Below, one piece after another: positions 6,630 through 12,033 of a DNA stretch of 12,033 nt. Location of the stretch: contig DMOO01000078.1 in NCBI GenBank assembly GCA_003456855.1, positions 1-12,033 on the forward strand. Reading direction: 5' to 3'. The notes under the pieces were generated by a model. It did not search any database and was not told the origin of the DNA. It saw nothing but the letters and a program-made list of their open reading frames with translations. Position 1 is the stretch's first letter. Each line of letters begins with the position of its first letter. Origin of the DNA: Sphaerochaeta sp. Its GTDB lineage: Bacteria > Spirochaetota > Spirochaetia > Sphaerochaetales > Sphaerochaetaceae. The translations under genes were made by a program, and so were the position numbers.

Positions 6630-7198
6630 GACTTAACTGCAACATAAACGGTTCACAGTACTCCCTTGTAGTGAACTCAGACAAACCTTTGAGCCAGATC
6701 CTCAACGAGCAGATCCCGACATTCGCACAGAATTCACAGTGCCTTGGAGCCTCCTGCGGAAACTGCATAGTCCTGATCAACGGAAACGCAGCCCTGAGCT
6801 GTCTGGTTCCGGCTTTCAAGCTGAACGGTGCCAGCATCCTGACCTTCGAGGGTTTCCAGAAGACAAGGTTCTGCCACGACATCGAGCGTGCCTACGTGGA
6901 TGTAGGGAACCAGCCTTGCCCACAGTGCTATCCGTCAAAGACGGTCATCATCGAATCCATCCTCAACAAGATGGACAAGGAGAACCAGAGCAGAATCAGC
7001 GGCTTCAACATCCAGGCCCAATCAGGAACCAATGAGCAGGCGGCCAGAAACAGAGTCGGCTCCGGTTCAATGGACACAGAGATGATTGCCAGGGAGATGG
7101 CAATGAGCAGCTGCCAGTGCATCGAGGTCTCAGACCTTGAGAAGATAATCAACCTTGCATACAAATACAGGAGCAGACGCCGTGCCAGAAGGTCTTAG
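6626..7198 (+). CDS. two-[2Fe-2S] iron-sulfur subunit of the hydroxylase-like complex
   Basis: A 190-residue CoxS/XdhC-type electron-transfer subunit. The plant-ferredoxin domain keeps C39-x4-C44-x2-C47-x11-C59 (CLGASCGNC...SC), followed by FEGF where homologues read TIEGL. The second, all-helical domain keeps its four ligands as CPQC (98-101) and CQC (163-165). The linker between them is stretched by roughly 30 residues into a low-complexity Gln/Gly/Ser/Asn-rich segment. The usual GNLCRCTGY signature is reduced to SSCQCIEV. The tail is very basic (YRSRRRARRS). The ATG overlaps the stop of the large-subunit gene by 4 nt, so translation is coupled. Both clusters should still bind. It is cytoplasmic, with no signal peptide. 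Confidence 0.9.
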   Translation: MRLNCNINGSQYSLVVNSDKPLSQILNEQIPTFAQNSQCLGASCGNCIVLINGNAALSCLVPAFKLNGASILTFEGFQKTRFCHDIERAYVDVGNQPCPQCYPSKTVIIESILNKMDKENQSRISGFNIQAQSGTNEQAARNRVGSGSMDTEMIAREMAMSSCQCIEVSDLEKIINLAYKYRSRRRARRS

Positions 7199-8075
7199 AT
7201 CCCCGACAGTCTTCACTCCGAAGACGATAAGCGAAGCAATTTCCAACAAGCTCAAGAACCCCGACGCCCACTTCTGGGCTGGCGGAACCTATATCATGAG
7301 CCGCCCGAACTTCTATCCGAACACGAACCAGAGGGACATAATCTCGCTTGCAGGCATCCAGGACCTTTCCAGGATCTACCACGCAGACCGTTATCTGGAA
7401 GCGGGTGCCATGGTAACGATCCAGCAGCTTCTGACAATGGGAAGCTTCATCTTCTCGAAGGAGCTCTACAAGGCAATCAACTCGATAGGAAGCTCCGTCA
7501 TCAGGAACCAGGCAACCATAGGAGGCTCTCTGTGCACCTCGGACATGAGGTTCACCCTAAGCTGTGTCCTTGCCACGCTGAATGTGCAGGCTGAAGTGAG
7601 GATGGTCTCCAAGTCCGCAACAGCAAGATGGATGCCCATCTCCAAGCTCTATGACAGAAGAGGAAACTTCCTGTTCGCCGACAGCGCCCTGCTGACAAAG
7701 ATCAGAATCCCGACCGACATGACGACTTCCCAGAACCAGTTCGTCTTCAAGGTCCTGGACTCCCCTATGCTCAACCCTTCCGAGTCCGTGATCATGGGTC
7801 TGCAGTACAGCATCAGCCAGGGCAACATCATGACACCAAGTCTCTGCATAACCCTTCCGAACGCCTGCTTCTACATGTCGCAGGACTTCGACAACCTGCT
7901 GTCCACAATCACCTTCCCGCTTACATCGGACAAGATCTCCAAGATCACAAGGCGCCTTGCCTCCGACCTCAAGCTATCTGTGCGCCAGAATGTGGACCAG
8001 CTTCAGATAGAGCGTGCAGTAAGGCTTCTGGACGTTGTGCTCAACGACATCAACATCAACTACCTGGCAGGCTGA
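7182..8075 (+). CDS. FAD-binding subunit of the hydroxylase-like complex
   Basis: CoxM/XdhB-type flavoprotein subunit of about 297 residues, close to the family's usual length. The FAD-binding PCMH-type domain shows HFWAGGTYIMSR near the N-terminus and SSVIRNQATIGGSLCTSD in the middle, the two classic pyrophosphate-binding segments. A CO_deh_flav_C-like domain follows the KIRIPTD segment. I place the start at the GTG at 7182 because AGGAG (7169-7173) lies 8 nt upstream; the more distant TTG at 7155 in the same frame has no comparable site. The gene overlaps the iron-sulfur gene by 17 nt and stops 2 bp before rsmD. FAD binding looks intact, so with the two iron-sulfur clusters an electron path is preserved even though the large subunit has lost its molybdenum site. 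Confidence 0.88.
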   Translation: MPEGLRSPTVFTPKTISEAISNKLKNPDAHFWAGGTYIMSRPNFYPNTNQRDIISLAGIQDLSRIYHADRYLEAGAMVTIQQLLTMGSFIFSKELYKAINSIGSSVIRNQATIGGSLCTSDMRFTLSCVLATLNVQAEVRMVSKSATARWMPISKLYDRRGNFLFADSALLTKIRIPTDMTTSQNQFVFKVLDSPMLNPSESVIMGLQYSISQGNIMTPSLCITLPNACFYMSQDFDNLLSTITFPLTSDKISKITRRLASDLKLSVRQNVDQLQIERAVRLLDVVLNDININYLAG

Positions 8076-8077
8076 CC

Positions 8078-8656
8078 ATGCTTACTATGCGAATCACCGG
8101 CGGCAAGTACTGTGGCAGACGTGTCATCATCCCCAAGGGGGAGCTCGAGATACGCCCAGCCATGGACAGAATGCGCGAATCCCTGTTCTCGATCCTTGGA
8201 CCTCTTGACGGAGCCTCCTTCTGCGACCTGTTCTCAGGCAGCGGCTGCGTAGGCCTTGAAGCAGCATCCAGAGGTGCAACTCTGGTACATCTGGTCGAGA
8301 TGGACAAGCTGAAGCGCCCGACCATGGAGAAGAACATCTCCTGGGCCCTTGCCGAATGCGACATCAAGATCTTCAATTCCAATGTCCTGAAATTCATACC
8401 AACTGCCCAGATGCAATATGATATCGTCTACGCAGACCCTCCTTTCCCGATGGGAAACAAGATCCAGCTTGCAGAGTTGACGGACAGGCGCAAATGCGTG
8501 AAGCCTGACGGTCTATTCATAATCCACTTCCCGGCCCCAGAGGAGGACCAGTGGCCTGAACAGATCGGCGACCTCAAGTTGATAGACACGAGGAAATACG
8601 GTCGCAACATGCTGAAGTTCTACAGGAACACCAGCGAAGCGCCACTCGGAAACTGA
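8078..8656 (+). CDS. rsmD: 16S rRNA (guanine966-N2)-methyltransferase RsmD
   Basis: Methylates G966 of 16S rRNA using S-adenosylmethionine. The 192 residues show the family pattern MRITGGKYCGRRV, then RPAMDRMRESLFSIL. The SAM-binding loop is DLFSGSGCVGLEAASRGA (50-67), the catalytic motif is DPPF (120-123), and the end reads RKYGRNMLKFY. The start may be the ATG at 8078 or, as in many homologues beginning MRI, the ATG at 8087; neither has a strong ribosome-binding site. It follows the FAD gene by 2 bp, so it is the last gene of the rightward operon. It converges on the small membrane gene with only 3 bp between stops and no visible terminator. Confidence 0.95.
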   Translation: MLTMRITGGKYCGRRVIIPKGELEIRPAMDRMRESLFSILGPLDGASFCDLFSGSGCVGLEAASRGATLVHLVEMDKLKRPTMEKNISWALAECDIKIFNSNVLKFIPTAQMQYDIVYADPPFPMGNKIQLAELTDRRKCVKPDGLFIIHFPAPEEDQWPEQIGDLKLIDTRKYGRNMLKFYRNTSEAPLGN

Positions 8657-8659
8657 GAA

Positions 8660-8842
8660 TCAGTAGCGGATAATATAATAGAGCACATAGAACCAGCTGA
8701 AGATTCCATGGACGATTGCCCATCCGATGGAATGCCAGGCTGTGTAGCTTATCACCATTGCCAAGGCGCTTCCGAAGGAGATGCCTGTCTTGACCGTCTT
8801 CTTGACTATTGTCTGACTTCTTTCGTTGTTTCTTTCTTCCAT
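8660..8842 (-). CDS. small conserved membrane protein
   Basis: A 60-residue protein with a charged N-terminus rich in Glu, Arg and Lys (1-19) and two hydrophobic segments. These are about GISFGSALAMVISYTAW (20-36) and SIGWAIVHGIFSWFYVLYYI (38-57), ending IRY. The pattern resembles small uncharacterised two-helix membrane proteins found in many gut bacteria. GGGAG lies 7 nt before the ATG at 8842, which supports real translation. It lies 39 bp downstream of the GNAT gene on the same strand and may share its transcript. The function is not known. Confidence 0.82.
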   Translation of the reverse strand: MEERNNERSQTIVKKTVKTGISFGSALAMVISYTAWHSIGWAIVHGIFSWFYVLYYIIRY

Positions 8843-8881
8843 GCTTTCTCTCCCTTAATTGATTTTAAAAGCCATAGCTTA

Positions 8882-9403
8882 TTAATTCAGAGTGATCCAA
8901 TATCGCTCTAAGTATATCCCCTCTTCCGGTTCATATACAGTGGATTCATAGACGCCACCATTGTTCAGGATTGCACCCTTGCTGCCGGCATTGCCCTTTA
9001 TACAGGAGACAAGAATCTTGTCCAGTCCCAGTTCCCTGCACTTCGGCAACACAAGACCAAGCATCTGTGTTGCGTAGCCCTTGAGGCGTTCACTTGGAGC
9101 CACGGAATAACCGATGTGGCCTGAGAACTTCTCCAGATACTCGTTGAAGCGGTGCCTGATCTGGATCATGCCCACAATCTTGTTGTCCTCTTCTCGGACA
9201 TAGATGTACTGGGTGCTGGGCACCCGTCCCTCAGGAACAGTCTCCTCGCTTCTGAAGGCTTCGATCTGATCCAACCAGTCCTGGGACCTATCCATTCTTC
9301 GCAGTGATCCACAACCGTCCATGGAGCCTCCTTCCTCAAGGAACTCCTGCCTGTATGCCTGTATCTGTCTGTCGTATTCAATTGTTGGTTCAATAAGTTT
9401 CAT
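8882..9403 (-). CDS. GNAT-family N-acetyltransferase
   Basis: Predicted acetyl-CoA-dependent acetyltransferase of about 173 residues, resembling the COG3981-type group. The acetyl-CoA pyrophosphate loop is RLKGYA (106-111, family pattern R/Q-x-x-G-x-G/A), after the strand GHIGYSVAPS. Motif B, NAGSKGAILNNGGVYES, follows, and the end LERYWITLN is typical. The substrate cannot be predicted. I start at the ATG at 9403, where GGGAG (9413-9417) is 9 nt upstream; the ATG at 9412 lies directly against that site and is too close. The ribosome-binding site and start codon lie inside the 72-bp direct repeat, which also carries the tail of an Rpn-like gene. The gene was therefore probably originally coupled to that upstream gene. 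Confidence 0.9.
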   Translation of the reverse strand: MKLIEPTIEYDRQIQAYRQEFLEEGGSMDGCGSLRRMDRSQDWLDQIEAFRSEETVPEGRVPSTQYIYVREEDNKIVGMIQIRHRFNEYLEKFSGHIGYSVAPSERLKGYATQMLGLVLPKCRELGLDKILVSCIKGNAGSKGAILNNGGVYESTVYEPEEGIYLERYWITLN

Positions 9404-9472
9404 TTCAACCATCTCCCTTATACACCGGCCTGTTGATCCTGCAGGCGGTTGTGGTCACTGATTCCACGTCCC
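9401..9472. repeat. 72-bp direct repeat, copy 1
   Basis: Identical over 72 bp to 10467-10538, in the same orientation. It starts at the ATG of the GNAT gene and covers its ribosome-binding site and, on the minus strand, the last 23 codons and stop of the Rpn-like tail (ending VYKGDG). The CCTGCAGG palindrome at 9438-9445 lies inside. Confidence 0.97.
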
Positions 9473-9586
9473 GATGTGTGTTATCCTTGGTATCAGGTTA
9501 CATAAACCCAATATCACCACCGTTTCATGTTCCTCTCATACTTGTTGGTGTATGCCTCCTTCAATTACTTTTCAAATAATAATCTG
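9473..9586. other. non-coding stretch beside repeat copy 1 with a possible gene scrap
   Basis: No full gene fits here. On the minus strand a short piece, 9564-9514, reads LKEAYTNKYERNMKRW before a stop, with stops just upstream. This resembles the tail region of Rpn/PD-(D/E)XK-type proteins. A similar KEA...YE-N pattern occurs in the remnant at 10471-10800. It may be debris from the same family. No terminator is seen after the HEPN gene. Confidence 0.3.
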
Positions 9587-9931
9587 TCAGCTTTCAAGCA
9601 GAGCCTTTAATTTGTCGCACAATTCAGGGATATCCTTGTTCGCCGTTTCCCAAATTGTCTTCTTGTCAACGACAACATAAGCATGTGCGATGATATTCCT
9701 TATTCCATAGATTCTATGCCACGGAATATCTGGAACAGAGTTCTTGAAATCTTCGGATAGTTGGTTGGAGAGCTCTCCCAACTGGAAGATATTCATATTC
9801 ACTGCTTCTTCATATGCCAAATCTGAAGAAAAAGATTCAAGGTTGTCTCCAAACCTTTCTCTGAGCTCCACTATTCTTTTGCAGTGCTCAATCATTCTCA
9901 AAAGAATGCCATAATCTCTACTCTCTTTCAT
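9587..9931 (-). CDS. hepT: HEPN (DUF86/HepT-like) toxin
   Basis: A 114-residue all-helical HEPN-domain protein with the RNase signature R-x4-H-x-Y as RNIIAHAY (Arg78, His83, Tyr85). In characterised pairs such as Shewanella HepT/MntA, HEPN cleaves RNA and the partner nucleotidyltransferase AMPylates the tyrosine of this motif to silence it. An upstream conserved helix, NMNIFQLGELSNQLSED (45-61), matches the family. The ATG at 9931 overlaps the end of the nucleotidyltransferase gene by 14 nt, and GGAG sits 7 nt before it inside that gene, so the antitoxin is made first and translation is coupled. The motif is intact, so the toxin is likely active. The DNA is visibly more AT-rich than the flanking genes, suggesting acquisition. 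Confidence 0.92.
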   Translation of the reverse strand: MKESRDYGILLRMIEHCKRIVELRERFGDNLESFSSDLAYEEAVNMNIFQLGELSNQLSEDFKNSVPDIPWHRIYGIRNIIAHAYVVVDKKTIWETANKDIPELCDKLKALLES

Positions 9932-10412
9932 AAATCAGCTCCTCTTCCCTGCTTACATTCTGTTTGAACAGAAGCCCAGATTCGGTATTATTCTCATCAA
10001 TGGACACCTTTGAGACCAGATCCACCTTCTTCCCCAAAGCGGTCTCGAATTGCTCTTTCAAGTCCATATATTCAAGCAGTCCTTTGTAATTCCCACCATC
10101 TATCAGAAGATCGACATCGCTTTCCGGTCGCGCTTCATTTCTTGCATATGAACCGAAAAGGTGAATGCTTGACAATGAATTTCTTTTGGCGACGGGCAAC
10201 ACAAGAAGTCTGATTGAATCCAAAGACAAGACACCTGTATCATTTCTCAGGTTACACCGGACAAGATCCTTCAGGTAGCCCTGCTTGTTTCCAACTTCTT
10301 CGAGTTTCCCTATTATGTCAGCATCACTCTTGGTATTCAGTTTGAGAATGATCTGCTTTGTATTCTTTCTGTCGTATCTGAGTTGAGCTTTCTTCTTTGC
10401 TTCGCTGACCAT
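9918..10412 (-). CDS. mntA: MNT nucleotidyltransferase antitoxin with N-terminal ribbon-helix-helix-like domain
   Basis: A protein of about 164 residues. The N-terminal part (1-58) has a strand KQIILKLN, then two helices, SDADIIGKLEEV and KQGYLKDLVRCNL. This is a ribbon-helix-helix-like DNA-binding arrangement with a Lys/Arg-rich start. The C-terminal part is a minimal nucleotidyltransferase with GSYARNEARPESDVD (GS-x10-DxD, Gly87 to Asp101) and a third acidic residue in KVD (Asp131). The MNT part should AMPylate and silence the HEPN toxin; the N-terminal part probably represses the operon. I start at the ATG at 10412, where GGAG (10419-10422) is 6 nt upstream. The in-frame ATG at 10463 would lie upstream of the predicted promoter. 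The domain fusion is seen in the sequence; the roles are by family analogy. Confidence 0.88.
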   Translation of the reverse strand: MVSEAKKKAQLRYDRKNTKQIILKLNTKSDADIIGKLEEVGNKQGYLKDLVRCNLRNDTGVLSLDSIRLLVLPVAKRNSLSSIHLFGSYARNEARPESDVDLLIDGGNYKGLLEYMDLKEQFETALGKKVDLVSKVSIDENNTESGLLFKQNVSREEELIYERE

Positions 10413-10427
10413 ATTGTTCTCCGCATA

Positions 10428-10460
10428 GATAAGTATATACCTATCCGTCGCAGAAAACAA
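10428..10460 (-). promoter_or_regulatory. promoter and palindromic operator of the MNT-HEPN operon
   Basis: On the minus strand TTGTTT (10460-10455) and TATACT (10437-10432) are exactly 17 bp apart. This places transcription start near 10426, about 13 nt before the ATG at 10412. The -10 box lies within an 18-bp inverted repeat at 10428-10445, GATA-A-GTATATAC-C-TATC, broken at one base pair only. Such a site fits binding by the ribbon-helix-helix domain encoded just downstream. Confidence 0.55.
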
Positions 10461-10466
10461 CATTTA

Positions 10467-10538
10467 CATTTCAACCATCTCCCTTATACACCGGCCTGTT
10501 GATCCTGCAGGCGGTTGTGGTCACTGATTCCACGTCCC
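10467..10538. repeat. 72-bp direct repeat, copy 2
   Basis: Perfect copy of 9401-9472. Here it forms the 3' end of the Rpn-like remnant gene and continues to an ATG that is followed at once by TAA. The two copies bracket the MNT-HEPN module, 1066 bp apart. Confidence 0.97.
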
Positions 10539-10734
10539 AGTCCGTGCAGTTTACAAGGTAGCGGAACTGGGTCTCGGTCACTTTCAGGCACTTCATTATT
10601 GTGCCCACGGTATAGCCCAGGTCGGACATCGTGTAGGCTATGTCGCGCATGGCCTTCAGTCGGCCGCGACGTTCTCCCTCCTCCAATCCGAGTTCGACGA
10701 AGTACATCTGGAAATTGTTCTCATAGGACATCAT
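10471..10734 (-). pseudogene. C-terminal remnant of an Rpn/PD-(D/E)XK-family transposase-like gene
   Basis: An 88-codon open stretch beginning MMSYENNFQMYFVELGLEEG, with the charged run EEGERRGRLKAM typical of the tail of Rpn-type proteins, then a helical segment ending YLVNCTDWDVES and VYKGDG. No nuclease core is present. Just upstream, in a different frame, the DNA reads NEIKEAVHDV, so the gene appears frameshifted around 10725-10750 as well as truncated. A chance GGAGG at 10741-10745, 6 nt before the ATG at 10734, could still allow translation of the tail. Its last 23 codons are inside the 72-bp repeat. Family assignment rests on the tail only and is tentative; it could also be a small independent helical protein. 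Confidence 0.5.
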
Positions 10735-10803
10735 GGACGGCCTCCTTGATTTCATTCTGCCATCAGGGAATCCGGAAGCCAAGGAAAAAGAGAAAAACCA
10801 CAG

Positions 10804-10836
10804 AAAAAAACTGGAGGTCCAATTTGGAACCTCCAG
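10804..10836 (-). terminator. Rho-independent terminator after recG
   Basis: On the minus strand a hairpin at 10836-10811 pairs CTGGAGG with CCTCCAG, extended inward by a second short helix across a bulged base. It is followed by seven Ts (10810-10804). It lies about 57 bp beyond the recG stop and isolates recG from the remnant and toxin-antitoxin genes. Confidence 0.9.
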
Positions 10837-10892
10837 AAATGCAAGATACTAAACTTGTAGTTACTAGTCAAAAGAGGCTCTTTGTTTAAAGA

Positions 10893-12033
10893 TTAAAGAG
10901 AAAGCACCTGCCTGATCACGGCGTTGTCCATGCTGAGAAGTCCCGGGTCCGAGGAAAGGATGGCATCGACCTCGTCACGTGCTGCAGCCATCATAGGGAC
11001 GTCCTTCTCAAGGTCTGCGAACTTAAGGTGGAGGAAGCCGCTCTGTCTGATTCCGGAAAGCTCTCCTGGCCCTCTGATCTTGAGGTCCTCCTCTGCGATC
11101 TCGAAACCGTCGTTTGTGCGTCTCAGAACGGAGAGTCTCTTCTTTCCGTCCTCTGTTATGGTCTTCTCATAGGCAAGGAAACACCAGCTCTGCAGGCTGC
11201 TTCTTCCGACACGGCCGCGTAGCTGATGGAGAGCCGACAATCCGAAGTTCTCGCTGTGCTCGACGACCATGCAGGTTGCGTTAGGCACGTCGATTCCGAC
11301 CTCAACGACCGATGTCGAGACAAGATAGTCCAGCTTTCCTGCGGCAAAATCGTTCAGAATGGAGATCTTGTCCTCTTCCGGAAGTCTGCTGTGTATCAGA
11401 GCGCCATGGAACTGCGGATATTTCTTTGTGGACAGGAACTCGTACATTGTCTGCACATCGCGAAGATCCGAATTCCCCTCGTCATCGATTCTGGGATAGA
11501 CGAAGTAGGCCTGATGGCCTCTCTGCATCTCAACGCCAACGGCATCGTACATGCGGTCACGCTTGCTGTCATCCACAAGGTGGGTGATTATAGGCAGTCT
11601 GCCCTTCGGCATCGTCTTAATGGTCGAGACATTGAGGTTCCCGAAAACAGTCAGTGCAAGGGTTCTTGGGATAGGGGTTGCAGTCATCAGAAGGACATCT
11701 GGTTCAAGGCCCTTCTCCAGAAGAGCCTGTCTCTGCTCTACTCCAAAGCGATGCTGCTCGTCGATTATGACGTAACGAAGGTTCCTGTACTCGACATCCT
11801 TTGAAAAAAGTGCATGTGTCCCTATCAACAGGTCTATGTTTCCGGCTTTGAGCTGCTCAAGAAGCGCCTGCCTTGGTTTTCCGTGGACCTCGCCGTTCAG
11901 GAAGGCCACACGAACCCCGGATTCCCTGAAAAGAGAGTCCGCAACCTGTGCATGCTGGCGTGCAAGAAGCTCTGTCGGTGCCATGAAGGCCACCTGGGCT
12001 CCTGTGCAGATGGCATGGAGAGCCGAAACCCAG
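10893..12033 (-). CDS. recG: ATP-dependent DNA helicase RecG, N-terminus beyond window
   Basis: Superfamily 2 helicase that remodels stalled replication forks and Holliday junctions. About 379 C-terminal residues are visible of a protein usually near 690. The part seen starts in helicase domain 1 at WVSALHAICTGAQVAFMAPT. It includes the DEQH box IIDEQHRFG, motif III TATPIPRT, and motif VI as QLRGRVGRSS. The C-terminal RecG-specific segment is GELSGIRQSGFLHLKFADLE, and the chain ends QVLSL. The wedge domain and the Walker A motif lie to the right of the window. The frame is uninterrupted, so the gene is probably intact. A strong terminator follows. Confidence 0.97.
   Translation of the reverse strand, partial: WVSALHAICTGAQVAFMAPTELLARQHAQVADSLFRESGVRVAFLNGEVHGKPRQALLEQLKAGNIDLLIGTHALFSKDVEYRNLRYVIIDEQHRFGVEQRQALLEKGLEPDVLLMTATPIPRTLALTVFGNLNVSTIKTMPKGRLPIITHLVDDSKRDRMYDAVGVEMQRGHQAYFVYPRIDDEGNSDLRDVQTMYEFLSTKKYPQFHGALIHSRLPEEDKISILNDFAAGKLDYLVSTSVVEVGIDVPNATCMVVEHSENFGLSALHQLRGRVGRSSLQSWCFLAYEKTITEDGKKRLSVLRRTNDGFEIAEEDLKIRGPGELSGIRQSGFLHLKFADLEKDVPMMAAARDEVDAILSSDPGLLSMDNAVIRQVLSL

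Noticed and set aside
7155..7181. TTG at 7155 as start of the FAD subunit.
   Set aside because: It lacks a ribosome-binding site and lengthens the overlap with the iron-sulfur gene; GTG at 7182 has AGGAG at ideal spacing.
10413..10463. ATG at 10463 as start of the MNT antitoxin.
   Set aside because: GGGAG is 15 nt away, the predicted promoter lies downstream of that ATG, and the ATG at 10412 has a well-placed GGAG.
1..12033. CRISPR arrays, tRNA or rRNA genes, insertion sequences with transposase, replication origin.
   Set aside because: No regularly spaced repeats, cloverleaf-like sequence, rRNA segments, terminal inverted repeats with a transposase, or clustered DnaA boxes were seen on reading both strands.

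Overview
The window looks like a chromosomal segment of a moderate-GC bacterium, most likely a host-associated spirochaete (Treponema/Sphaerochaeta-like). This rests on recalled gene content and the look of the proteins: a stripped-down xanthine-dehydrogenase-like trio, an Rpn-type remnant, and ligA, recG, pgi and argR of a free-standing genome. No rRNA or other taxonomic marker is present, so the assignment is an inference of moderate to low confidence.

Layout. 1-1566 is a leftward argR-pgi pair (pgi runs off the left edge). 1567-1994 is an AT-rich 428-bp intergenic region holding the argR promoter region and, on the minus strand, a compact candidate small RNA of about 75 nt. That RNA has a strong intrinsic terminator and two exposed copies of an anti-Shine-Dalgarno sequence. 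1995-4539 is a leftward ligA plus ModE-type winged-helix regulator pair. A 74-bp divergent spacer separates this from a rightward, tightly overlapping cluster at 4614-8656: a degenerate molybdenum-hydroxylase large subunit, a [2Fe-2S] subunit, an FAD subunit, then rsmD.

8660-12033 is again leftward: a 60-residue membrane protein, a GNAT acetyltransferase, a HEPN/MNT toxin-antitoxin pair, a broken Rpn-like gene tail, a strong terminator, and the C-terminal half of recG. The HEPN/MNT pair lies between two perfect 72-bp direct repeats, and its nucleotidyltransferase antitoxin carries an N-terminal ribbon-helix-helix-like domain. A near-perfect 18-bp palindrome covers the -10 box of its predicted promoter.

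How the parts work together. The three-subunit cluster keeps all eight iron-sulfur cysteines and the FAD-binding motifs, but its large subunit has lost the molybdopterin-binding motifs and the catalytic C-terminal end. It is probably an electron-transfer or structural assembly rather than an ordinary xanthine dehydrogenase. The adjacent ModE-like regulator also lacks its molybdate-sensing half. The best candidates for undescribed biology are this cofactor-less complex, the small RNA, and the self-regulating ribbon-helix-helix/MNT-HEPN module.
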